A stretch of DNA of 29,959 nucleotides from a virus. Positions 7,764 to 16,202 of the stretch are shown here, piece after piece. Under the pieces are notes generated by a model that was not told the origin of the DNA, made no database searches, and saw nothing but the letters and a program-made list of their open reading frames with translations. Each line of letters opens with the position of its first letter. Positions within the stretch are counted from its first letter, which is position 1. Location of the stretch: positions 1 to 29,959 of the IMG/VR virus record IMGVR_UViG_3300029955_000104; one strand, 5' to 3'. A program made the position numbers and the translations under genes.

Positions 7764-9725
7764 CTACTTTAAAACGCACGAATCATTATTACAAAACTTT
7801 TCGACTTCCGCTTCCTCGTTTTTAATACGTTTGATATTTAAAGGTTTGATATTTTGAGACATCAAATCGAACTCTTGTTGCGTAATTTCTTCGTAAGGCA
7901 TTTGAGGATACGCTCCCTTATCGGTTTTTGGTAGAAAAGAGATACCCTTTAACTGATACTGGAAATATTCCAAAGCGGGTTTGATTTGAGAAGCTTCTTC
8001 CGGTTGAAAGGTGACTGTACAAGATACCTGATTATCAGCCCAATACTTTTGTAAGAATGCAGCAAGAGACAACTGTTCCCACATACTAACTTGGTCGATG
8101 GTACGGATATTTCCTACATGGACAGGAATCTCGACAACGACCGTTGTGGACTCAGACCCTACACAAGGCTCAATCTTATATCCAGCCTTTCTGAAAGGTT
8201 CAAGGAGGTCGCTATGGATAGACAAACGCATTCTACGAATATACCACTCGCTCTCAGGATAATGACATCCGGGTGTGGCACCAGCAAGTAATGAAACTGT
8301 GCCGCTGGGTTTAATGGAGGTTTTCTTAATGCTTTTAGGGATAGCAAGCCAATCCGAATAAACTTCGTCATAACGCTCCAAAGCGCTGTAGCCTTTTGTA
8401 CACCATTCTTTTAGTGTGTCGAGACCTTTATATGTAATAAATTGAGCAACACCGCTCATGGAGCAACCGATGCGTCGATTACGTAACATAACCCTGTTGG
8501 TATCAGGCCAGTGCGTTTCTCCTAATGTCACTGTTTTTGCGTACAAATAAGCGTACTTCAAGGTAATTAGGTAATCCTCAATGCTTTCGTGGTTGTTTGG
8601 GAAAGTTTCAACTAAGCAGCATAGCTCATAAGATTCAAGGGATTGCTCAAGACAGGGATTTCCGCCACGTACACGATGGTCTTTGTTATCAGGGCCGTTA
8701 TTCATGCGAGAATACTTCTTCATATTCTCCAACCATGCATATCCCGGTTCACCGTTAATTGCTGTACGCTTTGCGGATTCCGTATAATCCATTCCGATGT
8801 CAGCAAAGATACTATTATTTGAGGTCCATCCGTACTCCGCGCGATGAGGATTAACGCCATAATTCTTCAAATCAAGATATTCAGCTTTCAAATAACTACC
8901 AAAAACAATTTCAGCGGTACGGCGCACATTGCCAGCTACGACGCACTTACCAATAAGATTCATAATATCAACAATAGCTGTAATAGTTATGGTGTTGCCT
9001 ATGATTTTATCTAGTGTTGAGCGGAGGGCTAAATGACATTCTATTAATGGCTCAGGACCACTTGAAAGTCCCCCAAATCCTTTGATAGGTAATCCGGGTC
9101 CACGAATTTGACTATAATCCAGTAGAACATCAGCGCTTCCAGTAAAATAAGAATCGAGCAACTTGCGCGTAGCTTCTACCCACCCCTCTCGGGTATCAGG
9201 AATAACATATGTTTCGCTTACAGAAAGATTTGGACCTTTAATTAATATTTGTCCTTCACCCCTTACGTCAAATCCTACACCCACTCCAACCATTGAGGCA
9301 TCCATTAAAAAACAAAATGGCTTAGAAAGGTCTTCTTTAATAGTTTCCGTACTTACATATGCGCAATTATTTAATGCTGCATACAATCCTCGTTCTTCTG
9401 TTAACGGACTCCCCATTGCCCATAATCCACGACCCGGAGGTAAGAACTTCATATTGAAGATTCTATCGTACATTTCATGGGCTGAAATTTGAGCTTTACG
9501 AGGACTCCAACCTAAATTACGGCTCTCAATCCATCGCTTTTGCATGTTAAAAGTACCTTCAACAACACGAGCTACAGTTTCCCACCAAACTTCATTCTGT
9601 CCGTCTTCTTTGACACGAGAATAGGTACGCATATATACCAGTTCTCCTAAACCGTTAAAACCGAAAGGGGGCTTGACCTTTTTGTATTTCTCCAAAAAGG
9701 AATCAGTGAGTTTGAATTTTGACAT
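7764..9725 (-). CDS. nrdJ: Adenosylcobalamin-dependent (class II) ribonucleoside-triphosphate reductase
   Basis: The 653-residue enzyme reduces ribonucleotides to deoxyribonucleotides using a cobalamin-derived thiyl radical. Its layout matches the monomeric RTPR of Lactobacillus leichmannii: NNCAYVST with Cys121, NPCLEQ with radical Cys358 and Glu360, Cys369 eleven residues later, and a C-terminal C-x4-C (Cys645, Cys650) that would pass electrons to the active site. GNTITITAIVDIMNLIGKCV and KPSGTVSLLAGATPG are further core motifs. It is about 85 residues shorter than the Lactobacillus enzyme. It is followed by dut at 2 nt spacing, so the pair supplies dNTPs. The enzyme would work with or without oxygen but depends on host B12. 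Confidence 0.93.
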   Translation of the reverse strand: MSKFKLTDSFLEKYKKVKPPFGFNGLGELVYMRTYSRVKEDGQNEVWWETVARVVEGTFNMQKRWIESRNLGWSPRKAQISAHEMYDRIFNMKFLPPGRGLWAMGSPLTEERGLYAALNNCAYVSTETIKEDLSKPFCFLMDASMVGVGVGFDVRGEGQILIKGPNLSVSETYVIPDTREGWVEATRKLLDSYFTGSADVLLDYSQIRGPGLPIKGFGGLSSGPEPLIECHLALRSTLDKIIGNTITITAIVDIMNLIGKCVVAGNVRRTAEIVFGSYLKAEYLDLKNYGVNPHRAEYGWTSNNSIFADIGMDYTESAKRTAINGEPGYAWLENMKKYSRMNNGPDNKDHRVRGGNPCLEQSLESYELCCLVETFPNNHESIEDYLITLKYAYLYAKTVTLGETHWPDTNRVMLRNRRIGCSMSGVAQFITYKGLDTLKEWCTKGYSALERYDEVYSDWLAIPKSIKKTSIKPSGTVSLLAGATPGCHYPESEWYIRRMRLSIHSDLLEPFRKAGYKIEPCVGSESTTVVVEIPVHVGNIRTIDQVSMWEQLSLAAFLQKYWADNQVSCTVTFQPEEASQIKPALEYFQYQLKGISFLPKTDKGAYPQMPYEEITQQEFDLMSQNIKPLNIKRIKNEEAEVEKFCNNDSCVLK

Positions 9726-9727
9726 AT

Positions 9728-10219
9728 TTATTGGCCCGTTGAACCGAAACCATTCAAATTACGTACTGTCGTATCTAAATTAGTAACTTCTATGAACTCG
9801 GCGTCGTGATATTTTTCAATGATAAGTTGAGCGATTCTATCTCCATATTTTACCGTATAAGGTGAGGCAAAAACTTGCTCAGTCATTTGCGCTGAAAGAC
9901 GCTCGAATATTGACTGGTCGCGGCTTTGTGAGTTATATGCATTGAGATTAATAAGAATAATCCCAACATCGTTCCGATAGGTTGAATCAATAACTCCCGC
10001 AAGAACGTCAATACCACTTTTGTAAGCCATGCCTGAACGCGGAGCGATGCGTCCGTAGTAACCTTCTGGTATAGAGATAGCTAGGCCAGTTTTAAAAAGT
10101 TTTCTTTCTAAAGGTTGAAGAATGTAGTCTTCGGTGGCGTACAAATCGTATCCTGCGTCACCATCATTTTTTGTCGGCAGAATAGCTAAAGGGTTGAGTT
10201 TTTTGACTTTGATTTCCAT
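9728..10219 (-). CDS. dut: dUTP diphosphatase
   Basis: The 163-residue trimeric-type dUTPase hydrolyses dUTP to dUMP, keeping uracil out of DNA and feeding thymidylate synthesis. The five family motifs are present: DAGYDLYA, PRSGMA, GVIDSTYRNDVGIILIN, GDRIAQLII, and the C-terminal glycine-rich NGFGSTGQ. About 20 extra residues after motif 3 (from AYNSQSRD to VFASPYTV) lengthen the usual loop. A promoter-like TTGTGC-17-TAAATT ends 6 nt before the ATG, and the gene is 2 nt from nrdJ, forming a small dNTP operon. Confidence 0.95.
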   Translation of the reverse strand: MEIKVKKLNPLAILPTKNDGDAGYDLYATEDYILQPLERKLFKTGLAISIPEGYYGRIAPRSGMAYKSGIDVLAGVIDSTYRNDVGIILINLNAYNSQSRDQSIFERLSAQMTEQVFASPYTVKYGDRIAQLIIEKYHDAEFIEVTNLDTTVRNLNGFGSTGQ

Positions 10220-10225
10220 GCGTCT

Positions 10226-10254
10226 AATTTACAACTTTTAAGTGCAGCGCACAA
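10226..10254 (-). promoter_or_regulatory. Promoter for dut-nrdJ, leaderless geometry
   Basis: On the minus strand TTGTGC (10249-10254), a 17-nt spacer and TAAATT (10226-10231, preceded by TG) are followed by 6 nt and then the dut ATG. This is the same arrangement as at several other starts in the window. Confidence 0.6.
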
Positions 10255-10293
10255 GAAAATTCGCTGTAAAAAGAATTTTGGAATTACTCAAAA

Positions 10294-10662
10294 TTAAATC
10301 GTGTAGGTCTTGTCCGTTATTTGAGACGGGTGAGGCTTACCTTTTCTTTTTTTAGAGTAGTCTTTGAGATACTTTTCTTTCACTGGGTCAACGCCCCCAT
10401 TTTTTGCAGCACGCTTTTCTGAAAGTTCCTTTGACCTATCCCATAAGTCTCCGACTTTTTGATTTTTACCGTTCGATGTTTTCTTTATAAAATCCGCTTC
10501 GCTAAAAGGATTTATACGTCCATCAACAACAGCTTGAGGTACGGTGAATATACGGTTCCACTTTACGCCTTTCGCATCCACATAAACGTGGTCTTCTGAC
10601 ATTCTTTGAATGACCTCTTTAGTTTCTTTCGTATTAGGATGTTGATAAATGTAAATTCCCAT
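10294..10662 (-). CDS. Conserved phage protein (FmdB-like N-terminus)
   Basis: The 122-residue protein begins MGIYIYQHPNTKETKEVIQ, has VKWNRIFTVPQAVVDGRINP in the middle, and ends with a very basic tail (SEKRAAKNGGVDPVKEKYLK, then KKRKGKPHPSQ). Proteins with this N-terminus and this EKRxxKNGGVDPVKEKYxKDYSKKR tail pattern occur widely in myophages, often labelled FmdB-like regulatory proteins, without known function. The FmdB zinc cysteines are absent here. A LAGLIDADG endonuclease gene overlaps its start by 29 nt, so that gene was inserted right at its 5' end. Confidence 0.78.
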   Translation of the reverse strand: MGIYIYQHPNTKETKEVIQRMSEDHVYVDAKGVKWNRIFTVPQAVVDGRINPFSEADFIKKTSNGKNQKVGDLWDRSKELSEKRAAKNGGVDPVKEKYLKDYSKKRKGKPHPSQITDKTYTI

Positions 10663-11395
10663 AATTTTCGAATGCCTTCTTTTTTCTTTGTAAGAAAAAC
10701 GGGGGAGACGTATAAAACATAGAATATAAACTTTTTAGGTTTTCGTCTCCTGTTATTCTTAGTCTCCAAATCTTTCCATTTTTTTGTAGCCTGTTGGTTT
10801 GGATTTTATTTTTAGTTAAAAAACGTTGTATGTTTTTGCAAACATCTATAGTTCCCAAAAAGTAAGCTTGCAACTGTTGGCGGCTTTGGGTGACGCATCC
10901 ATCGCCGTCGAACAGTCCTAACAAAAAATATTTTTCTAATGCTTTAGGCAAGACGGGGTATTTCAAGATGAGAGACTTTCTCGGGACACATCCTAATCTT
11001 AACAAATCTTCTTTCATTCTAGGACTGCAAAAAGAGAATGTCTTCGCTTTCGAATGGTTGGGGTTTCGATATATTTTCTTTGTGCATCTTATCTGTTTTC
11101 TGAAAAAGTTAATTAAATCTAAATCGTTACATATTAAAGATATGGTATTAGATATAGACGCCACACAACCGTCGCTCCACATAATACCGAGCAAATAAGC
11201 TTTCTGTGGAGTATTAATTTTAGAAAAGAATTCATGGTCCAGTTCATAATTTAGCCAGTCTACGTGACGGCTTGTTCGTATTTTTACGCCTTTAGATTTA
11301 AGAAGGGAGCTTACAAAGCTCTGCCTCTTATGATATTTGCGAGCTAAATCAATTATTTTTGAACCGTTATTATATTCTTGTAGGATTCCTTCCAT
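10634..11395 (-). CDS. LAGLIDADG homing endonuclease
   Basis: The product (253 residues from the ATG at 11393-11395) is a single-chain LAGLIDADG enzyme: two motif helices, AYLLGIMWSDGCV and YFLLGLFDGDGCV, each provide the acidic residue for the two active sites. The first about 45 residues (MEGILQEYNNGSKIIDLARK onward) look like a helix-turn-helix that adds DNA contacts. I prefer the second ATG because a TGTAAATA -10-like box (complement of 11401-11408) ends 5 nt before it; the ATG at 11401 would add two residues. The gene overlaps the conserved phage gene downstream. Free-standing LAGLIDADG enzymes are less usual in phages than HNH or GIY-YIG types. Confidence 0.9.
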   Translation of the reverse strand: MEGILQEYNNGSKIIDLARKYHKRQSFVSSLLKSKGVKIRTSRHVDWLNYELDHEFFSKINTPQKAYLLGIMWSDGCVASISNTISLICNDLDLINFFRKQIRCTKKIYRNPNHSKAKTFSFCSPRMKEDLLRLGCVPRKSLILKYPVLPKALEKYFLLGLFDGDGCVTQSRQQLQAYFLGTIDVCKNIQRFLTKNKIQTNRLQKNGKIWRLRITGDENLKSLYSMFYTSPPFFLQRKKKAFENYGNLHLSTS

Positions 11396-11462
11396 GTTCA
11401 TATTTACACGAGCATCCCATCGCGGGAAATATTTTCTTTACTTTATCTGATTCGAAACGCCA

Positions 11463-11771
11463 TTACATATCTAGTCCATCAATGATTCCAGAAATATCAT
11501 TAATGTGACCAGCTAGCTCTTCATTAGCTTCATCAAGGTCGCGCACGAATGTAGAAGAAGAGGAAATTTTTGATGAGGCAGCTTTTAAGCTATCACCTTT
11601 CTCACCAAATCTCAACACGTTAGAAAGCCTACTCCTAAGTTCCTCGATGATTGCTTTCATCTTTTCGTTATTGATTTTGTAGTTTTGAATAGCGTCTCCA
11701 AGACCGCTATTTTTAGCTGCGCATGTTAGTTCAGTGATACTAGTCTTAGATGTTATATTAGGATTTTTCAT
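11463..11771 (-). CDS. Small coiled-coil hypothetical protein
   Basis: A 102-residue acidic protein with a long heptad-like stretch (NYKINNEKMKAIIEELRSRL) and helical C-terminus (DLDEANEELAGHINDISGII), consistent with a coiled coil. There is no recognisable domain. An AAGGAA ribosome site precedes the ATG at 11769-11771, and the gene overlaps the end of the upstream 75-residue gene by 14 nt. It probably forms oligomers or binds a partner; its role is unknown. Confidence 0.72.
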   Translation of the reverse strand: MKNPNITSKTSITELTCAAKNSGLGDAIQNYKINNEKMKAIIEELRSRLSNVLRFGEKGDSLKAASSKISSSSTFVRDLDEANEELAGHINDISGIIDGLDM

Positions 11772-11985
11772 TTTTTTGTTCCTTACGTTTTATTGCCGCC
11801 GCCTCAAATAATTGGTCTATAGTTCTGGTAAGCTTGCGCCTAATATCCTGCTCTGTACCTTCGATATTAAATAAATGACATATCATTCTGGAATTGGGTT
11901 CCCCCTCTCGTTTGATGGAACCGTCTTCTGATACGACTAGAGTATCTTTGCTATCGTTTAAAACTAAGGTATAAATTAACTGCAT
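11758..11985 (-). CDS. Small hypothetical protein
   Basis: A 75-residue frame starting MQLIYTLVLNDSKDTLVVSE and ending with a charged tail (AAAIKRKEQKNEKS). The first half looks like a short beta-rich module and the second half is helical. The family is not recognised. It overlaps the downstream coiled-coil gene by 14 nt. A TAGAAT hexamer lies immediately before the ATG, so a promoter here is possible but has no clear -35 partner. Confidence 0.65.
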   Translation of the reverse strand: MQLIYTLVLNDSKDTLVVSEDGSIKREGEPNSRMICHLFNIEGTEQDIRRKLTRTIDQLFEAAAIKRKEQKNEKS

Positions 11986-12012
11986 TATTCTACGTTTGAT
12001 AAGGTAACATTA

Positions 12013-13101
12013 TTATTTTACCGTCTCCAGAATTGTATCGACTGTCTTTTTCCAAGTAAAATCTTCCTGTATCTTCAAGCCCTCTTCATTAACGGGGTTT
12101 GCTGTTTTTCTATATATAGCTTCTTCGCATCCAGCTATGAAGGCATCCTCATCCCATGTATAGATATTCCCCTGATTGAAAGGCTGACCTTTATTAAAGA
12201 ATAATCCATCATAAATCTCTTCCTTGCCGGTAGGATTAATAAGAACTGCATTTTTAGATGTAGCCCAATCCTTCATCGCAGAACAATTATGGATAATAGC
12301 ATGCTTCCCTAGCCCTAGACAATGGAAAGACGGCAGCGAGAACCCTTCTCCACCAGACATATCTATAACGATATTAATAGCGTTAAAGCAATCATTCAAC
12401 TCGTTTAGCGTATTCATAAACGGAAGAATATTAACATTAAAAGGCTTTGGACGACCTTCTAATATTTTACCAATAATTTGTTGGTTATCTTCTGGCTTAA
12501 AAAAGGGATTATAGATATGGGTATGAAGTACATATCTTTTATCGCCAGCGAATCTTTTTAACCATGCTTTTATAGCTTTTTCGTGGTGTTTACGCTTCTC
12601 GAATTTACCAAAAATACCAAAGACAGTTACATCCGGTGGATAGTAAGATTTGTTAGTCTTATAAAAGTTTTGATTGTCAAAGCCGAGCGGACAATAGACA
12701 ACTGGCACATTGGTTCCATAATCTTCAAAAACAGTTTTTGTTTCTTTAGAAGTAACTAATACCTTATACTGATTATTAAGGATATTGATTTCTGTCTCGG
12801 TGGGAGAGTCCAACTCATAGAAAGTCATTAAACTTGTTTTGTCGCTGACAGAAGCTTCGGAACCACTAATATGCCAAAGTTTGAAACAATGGTTTTTACG
12901 TGAAAAGTAACGACGTGACTTATTTGCGCAACTGGTAAGATAAAACTTAAAGTCTTCCTCAGCTTTATCATATGCTGATAAATCGACTTGGGCGCTAAAT
13001 AAGTTTGGATTGATATTCCTCTTATACAACTCTTGAAGGATATTGTAAGAGCAAAAACCAAACGACAGTGAATTAAATTGTAGGTCGGCGTTGATATTCA
13101 T
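12013..13101 (-). CDS. GT-B glycosyltransferase (group 1-like)
   Basis: The 362-residue protein has the C-terminal half of a GT-B enzyme: FGIFGKFEKRKHHEKAIKAW starts the donor domain, and GGEGFSLPSFHCLGLGKHAI holds the E-G-F/LP motif that binds the nucleotide sugar. The N-terminal half is divergent. It is separated from the main sugar block by about 5 kb and sits next to replication genes, which could point to DNA-linked sugars rather than surface glycans, but nothing in the sequence decides this. The start overlaps the SEC-C gene stop as TAATG. Confidence 0.82.
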   Translation of the reverse strand: MNINADLQFNSLSFGFCSYNILQELYKRNINPNLFSAQVDLSAYDKAEEDFKFYLTSCANKSRRYFSRKNHCFKLWHISGSEASVSDKTSLMTFYELDSPTETEINILNNQYKVLVTSKETKTVFEDYGTNVPVVYCPLGFDNQNFYKTNKSYYPPDVTVFGIFGKFEKRKHHEKAIKAWLKRFAGDKRYVLHTHIYNPFFKPEDNQQIIGKILEGRPKPFNVNILPFMNTLNELNDCFNAINIVIDMSGGEGFSLPSFHCLGLGKHAIIHNCSAMKDWATSKNAVLINPTGKEEIYDGLFFNKGQPFNQGNIYTWDEDAFIAGCEEAIYRKTANPVNEEGLKIQEDFTWKKTVDTILETVK

Positions 13102-13343
13102 TATTTAAATTGACAGCATCGCTTGAAACGTTTGCCGCTTCCACAGGGGCACGAGGTATTACGACTAATGTAACGCGGGGCATTCACAGCGCCATTTCTT
13201 TTTGCTAGAAATTGTTTTACCATCTTACTTGTATCAGGTGATAGCTTTTCCGTGTCTACGAACTTCGTAGAAAAATAACTCTTAACACGGTTTTCAGGAT
13301 GGCCTCCGTCGCCAATAATAGTTGATGGTATTAAGGTTTCCAT
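13101..13343 (-). CDS. SEC-C zinc-motif small protein
   Basis: The 80-residue protein ends with SCPCGSGKRFKRCC, a full SEC-C zinc-binding motif (CxCxSGxxxKxCC) as found at the C-terminus of SecA and many small proteins. The N-terminal part is not recognisable. The stop codon overlaps the start of the glycosyltransferase gene by one base, and the SSB-like gene ends 3 nt upstream. SEC-C motifs mediate protein or nucleic-acid contacts; a specific role cannot be given. Confidence 0.82.
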   Translation of the reverse strand: METLIPSTIIGDGGHPENRVKSYFSTKFVDTEKLSPDTSKMVKQFLAKRNGAVNAPRYISRNTSCPCGSGKRFKRCCQFK

Positions 13344-13346
13344 TTT

Positions 13347-13685
13347 TTAAAAAGGAATGTCGTCTTCGGAAGGAAATTCGTCTGCTTCCAGCTTCTTCTT
13401 TGCAACAGGCTTGCTTTGAGGTTTGCTTTGAGGTTTGGAAGCGGGCTTACTGTCTACCCCACCGTTAGTAGGCTCCCAAGTATCGAGCACCGCATAATGC
13501 GTTTCTCCCTTTTCTGAGGTTTCCTTACGGGGAAGAATGTCGAAGTTAATCCATCCATTAGCTTTCTTGTTAGCCTTGACGAATGCTCCGAAATCATCAA
13601 GTTTGAGTGATACCTTCAAAACGCTACCGAATGAAGTGTCTTTGTTTTTTAGGACGATGCCCTTTACGTATGTTTTTTCAGCCAT
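13347..13685 (-). CDS. SSB-like single-stranded DNA-binding protein candidate
   Basis: The 112-residue protein has an N-terminal beta-rich part (TYVKGIVLKNKDTSFGSVLK) that could form an OB-like fold, a low-complexity linker with repeats of KPQSKPQSKP, and an acidic end SEDDIPF. A Pro/Gln-rich linker followed by a DDIPF tip is the architecture of bacterial SSB, whose tip docks replication and repair partners. The core is shorter than bacterial SSB and I do not recognise it directly. It lies between a sigma factor and a SEC-C protein in the replication-related block. Confidence 0.72.
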   Translation of the reverse strand: MAEKTYVKGIVLKNKDTSFGSVLKVSLKLDDFGAFVKANKKANGWINFDILPRKETSEKGETHYAVLDTWEPTNGGVDSKPASKPQSKPQSKPVAKKKLEADEFPSEDDIPF

Positions 13686-13729
13686 ATTTAGTGTGTGTTG
13701 ATTGTTTGGGTTGTATTCTGTTTTGTCAA

Positions 13730-14332
13730 TTAAATTTCGTCCATGTTAGCCGTTGATTCTATCTTTCGGCGCATGAACTTAATGAAGTTATCATGCAAGT
13801 CTATAATACCTTGAGTGGACATTCCAAGCTTTTTCGCTATAAAATTGTAACTTCTTTTCTTTTTATCCTCGGAGAAGTATCTAAGCTGAAATATTTTCTT
13901 AATACGCTTGTCCTTGATTTGTTCAAGAATATCCAATACGTACTGAGCCTCAGATAAAATTTTTTCATTATCGAGCCCATCTTGTGAGGCGGCGTCCATT
14001 AAGTATTCTATTTTTTCGGGTTCGCTGCCATAATACTTAGATTCTTTATTTATTGTATTCAAACAATAGTAACGAACTTGATTTCCTAGCCAAGTAACAA
14101 ATTTTGTTTGTCTTGTCGGGTCAAAATTCTTAGCAGCCTTATAAACGATAAAGTGTTGGTTATCTTTAAAATCTTCGACCGAGATACCGGAACTTCCAAT
14201 ATTCATGTTACCGTACCTCTTAGCCATCACGTTAAACATACCAGCATGGCGCTTAACTAAAATCTCTAAACTCGCAGAACAATTATTTTCCTGCACATTC
14301 CGAATTAGTACATCATCGGGTAGGTCTTCCAT
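13730..14332 (-). CDS. Phage RNA polymerase sigma factor, gp55-like
   Basis: The 200-residue protein carries sigma-70 family features: region 2 (HFIVYKAAKNFDPTRQTKFV then TWLGNQVRYYCLN) for core binding and -10 recognition, and a C-terminal region 4-like helix-turn-helix (RSYNFIAKKLGMSTQGIIDL). Size and layout resemble T4 gp55 and related late sigma factors. It would redirect host RNA polymerase to phage promoters. The unusual TGTAAA-like -10 boxes in this window could be its targets, but this is inference. It overlaps the kinase gene by one base. Confidence 0.85.
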   Translation of the reverse strand: MEDLPDDVLIRNVQENNCSASLEILVKRHAGMFNVMAKRYGNMNIGSSGISVEDFKDNQHFIVYKAAKNFDPTRQTKFVTWLGNQVRYYCLNTINKESKYYGSEPEKIEYLMDAASQDGLDNEKILSEAQYVLDILEQIKDKRIKKIFQLRYFSEDKKKRSYNFIAKKLGMSTQGIIDLHDNFIKFMRRKIESTANMDEI

Positions 14333-15018
14333 TATGTTAGTCTATTTTCTTTCAAATAGGAAATGAACTTTAATACATACGGCAGGCAATGCTCATGCAA
14401 ACGCTCAGGATTTTTAGTTGTGCTCCATTCTAGGACGTAATCGGCTTTATTTTTTAATTTAGGATTATTGTTTTTCTCGTCTTCGTTAGGCGCTTGAATC
14501 CAGTTACGCCATTCTTTTGTTACGGGGTCTTGGTTTATGCCCGTATTGTGATGATGGTCCCAGTCCCACATATCATCTTCTGACAAAATTTCGTAACGAC
14601 TTAAATGAACTAAAACGCCGTTCATCTTAGTTTGAGCCCACCAAATTTCATCATTTGGAAAAACATCGTACCTTATATCGGTTACGACAGGCACAACGAT
14701 ATGTCTGTCGCTCTTAATATCCTGCTCTAGTAGGGATGTCCAGTAAGTCCCTTCGGTTTGATACCTTTTAATCTTTCCTACAGCTACTAAGTAATCTCTA
14801 ACGAGTTCTTTATCTTTAGGTGTGCAGTTTAAAATATCAACACCTGATAACTCTAAAAGAGGCTGTCGGATTTTGCGCTTTAATTCATCAGCTAAAGCAT
14901 ACCTCTTCGAAGGAATCCCCTGAGCGTTTAACTCATTGCATAAGATATTACAAAAAGCGTCTTTACCCGCGCGAGCCACGCCTGATATTGCTACTAAAGT
15001 TTTGTTTAAAGGTGACAT
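14332..15018 (-). CDS. Deoxynucleoside monophosphate kinase (T4 gp1-like)
   Basis: The 228-residue enzyme starts with a P-loop, AISGVARAGKDAF, in the GxxxxGKD form used by T4 dNMP kinase and relatives. It should phosphorylate dNMPs to dNDPs for phage DNA synthesis. VVTDIRYDVFPNDEI and the Trp-rich lid-like DDMWDWDHHHNTG segment follow. Together with NrdJ, dUTPase and the deoxyribosyltransferase-like protein it makes a dNTP supply set. A promoter TTGATT-17-TACAGT ends 6 nt before its ATG. Confidence 0.85.
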   Translation of the reverse strand: MSPLNKTLVAISGVARAGKDAFCNILCNELNAQGIPSKRYALADELKRKIRQPLLELSGVDILNCTPKDKELVRDYLVAVGKIKRYQTEGTYWTSLLEQDIKSDRHIVVPVVTDIRYDVFPNDEIWWAQTKMNGVLVHLSRYEILSEDDMWDWDHHHNTGINQDPVTKEWRNWIQAPNEDEKNNNPKLKNKADYVLEWSTTKNPERLHEHCLPYVLKFISYLKENRLT

Positions 15019-15024
15019 CTACTA

Positions 15025-15053
15025 ACTGTAGTTAGTATTGGTATCTAAATCAA
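15025..15053 (-). promoter_or_regulatory. Promoter for dNMP kinase-sigma block, leaderless geometry
   Basis: On the minus strand TTGATT (15048-15053), a 17-nt spacer and TACAGT (15025-15030) lie exactly 6 nt before the ATG at 15018. The first transcribed base is expected at the start codon. Confidence 0.65.
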
Positions 15054-15061
15054 GTAAAAAT

Positions 15062-15298
15062 TTAAGACTTAGCGGGGAGCTTAAAATGAGCCTTAATTTT
15101 CTCTATTTCACCATTATTATCTATATCCCAAACCTCTACTCTAGGATTTTCTTTATCTAGTACGAGGCTGTAGCTAATACCATTAAGCTCGACGCTTACC
15201 CTATCGCTCTCCTCAGTATTACATTTAACCAGCGGCCACTGCTGGATTTCCACATTAGAATCGGCGTTGTAGTTTATTGTTAGTTTGATGTTTTGCAT
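15062..15298 (-). CDS. Small hypothetical protein
   Basis: I take the ATG at 15296-15298, which gives 78 residues (MQNIKLTINYNADSNVEIQQ onward) and starts 2 nt after the preceding gene stops. A longer frame would lie inside that gene. The protein alternates hydrophobic and polar residues like a small beta-sheet domain (VELNGISYSLVLDKENPRVE). The family is not recognised. Confidence 0.68.
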   Translation of the reverse strand: MQNIKLTINYNADSNVEIQQWPLVKCNTEESDRVSVELNGISYSLVLDKENPRVEVWDIDNNGEIEKIKAHFKLPAKS

Positions 15299-15300
15299 AA

Positions 15301-15837
15301 TTATCGGTATTGAAGCTTTAATAGCCTCCACCGATAATTGTCCATGACTTGCGTGCCATCGTCTATTCTTTTCACACATTCTATAATTTCTTCTACGCTT
15401 GAGTAGATGTATTTATGGGGAATAGTACCCATAATCCAAAGCGGGCATTTAGTCTTACCTCCTTCTATAGCTAGAAAAATAGGCTTTTTCATACGATTAA
15501 CGGTAAAAAATTCCTCTGCACTTCCCCATGATGCTAATCGCGGGTCAATGTACATAATGATAAAATCACTAAGGTCGCAAATACGTAAATCGTCGTTACG
15601 AACTGCTTTCATTCTATCTGCCACTCTATCGTACTCCTCATTATCCATCCATTCCTTTAAGGCGGCACGAGCTTCTTCATCCTCTTTAACTTCATTTAAA
15701 AATGGTTTATGATATGGGTCAAAGACCGTTATACCTCTAGGGCATAATTCGGCCTTGACTTTGTTTCTCCAGTCTCTACCATCGGTATATTGCATACCAC
15801 CGACAGTATAGACTTTACATTTATTGAGAATTCCCAT
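15301..15837 (-). CDS. Nucleoside 2-deoxyribosyltransferase-like protein
   Basis: The 178-residue protein has the Rossmann-like pattern of nucleoside 2-deoxyribosyltransferase relatives common in phages: CKVYTVGGMQYTDGRDWRNK at the N-terminus, VFDPYHKPF, then RNDDLRICDLSDFIIMYIDP and ASWGSAEEFF with the likely active-site Glu, and KPIFLAIEGG. Such enzymes exchange or remove nucleobases in nucleotide salvage or control base pools. Its start overlaps the preceding stop by one base. Whether it is catalytic here is not shown. Confidence 0.75.
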   Translation of the reverse strand: MGILNKCKVYTVGGMQYTDGRDWRNKVKAELCPRGITVFDPYHKPFLNEVKEDEEARAALKEWMDNEEYDRVADRMKAVRNDDLRICDLSDFIIMYIDPRLASWGSAEEFFTVNRMKKPIFLAIEGGKTKCPLWIMGTIPHKYIYSSVEEIIECVKRIDDGTQVMDNYRWRLLKLQYR

Positions 15838-16166
15838 TAGAATCCGTCTGTATCATCGGTGTCGTCAACAATGTCAACATTGTTGTTAGCAATGTCCGCA
15901 ACGGCTTGTACCAGCGTGGAAGGCTTGATATTAACGACCTGATAGACCACTGAGGGGCGTCCCATCTTTGTGTCGCCCTTTTCAGTCCCTACGACTTCGA
16001 GTTGTTTTTCGTCGATAGCCTTCTTAATTTTCAATTGGAGACTGACGCGTGAAAGCTGCACACCCTGCTTTTCCTTGAGGGTATTGATGGTGAAAGTCCC
16101 AGAGGGCCAAGTCACAGGCTTTACAGGACGACCGGGACGACGAGTTGAGGTATTTGATGTATTCAT
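15837..16166 (-). CDS. Small AT-hook/winged-helix-like DNA-binding candidate
   Basis: From the ATG at 16164-16166 the product is 109 residues. It starts MNTSNTSTRRPGRPVKPVTW, where RRPGRPVKP is an AT-hook-like minor-groove motif, followed by a helical segment (TINTLKEKQGVQLSRVSLQL) and GRPSVVYQV that could be a small winged helix. The tail is acidic. An ATG at 16184 would add six residues, but the TTGACA-16-TAGAAT promoter ends 8 nt before 16166, matching the leaderless spacing elsewhere. It is the first gene of the leftward block and may be an early regulator. Confidence 0.72.
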   Translation of the reverse strand: MNTSNTSTRRPGRPVKPVTWPSGTFTINTLKEKQGVQLSRVSLQLKIKKAIDEKQLEVVGTEKGDTKMGRPSVVYQVVNIKPSTLVQAVADIANNNVDIVDDTDDTDGF

Positions 16167-16174
16167 ATTCCAGC

Positions 16175-16202
16175 ATTCTAGCATTTCTTATACCTATGTC
16201 AA
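16175..16202 (-). promoter_or_regulatory. Main leftward promoter of the divergent region
   Basis: Minus-strand TTGACA (16197-16202), a 16-nt spacer and TAGAAT (16175-16180) form a near-consensus sigma-70-type promoter. The ATG at 16166 begins 8 nt after the -10 box. Confidence 0.75.
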
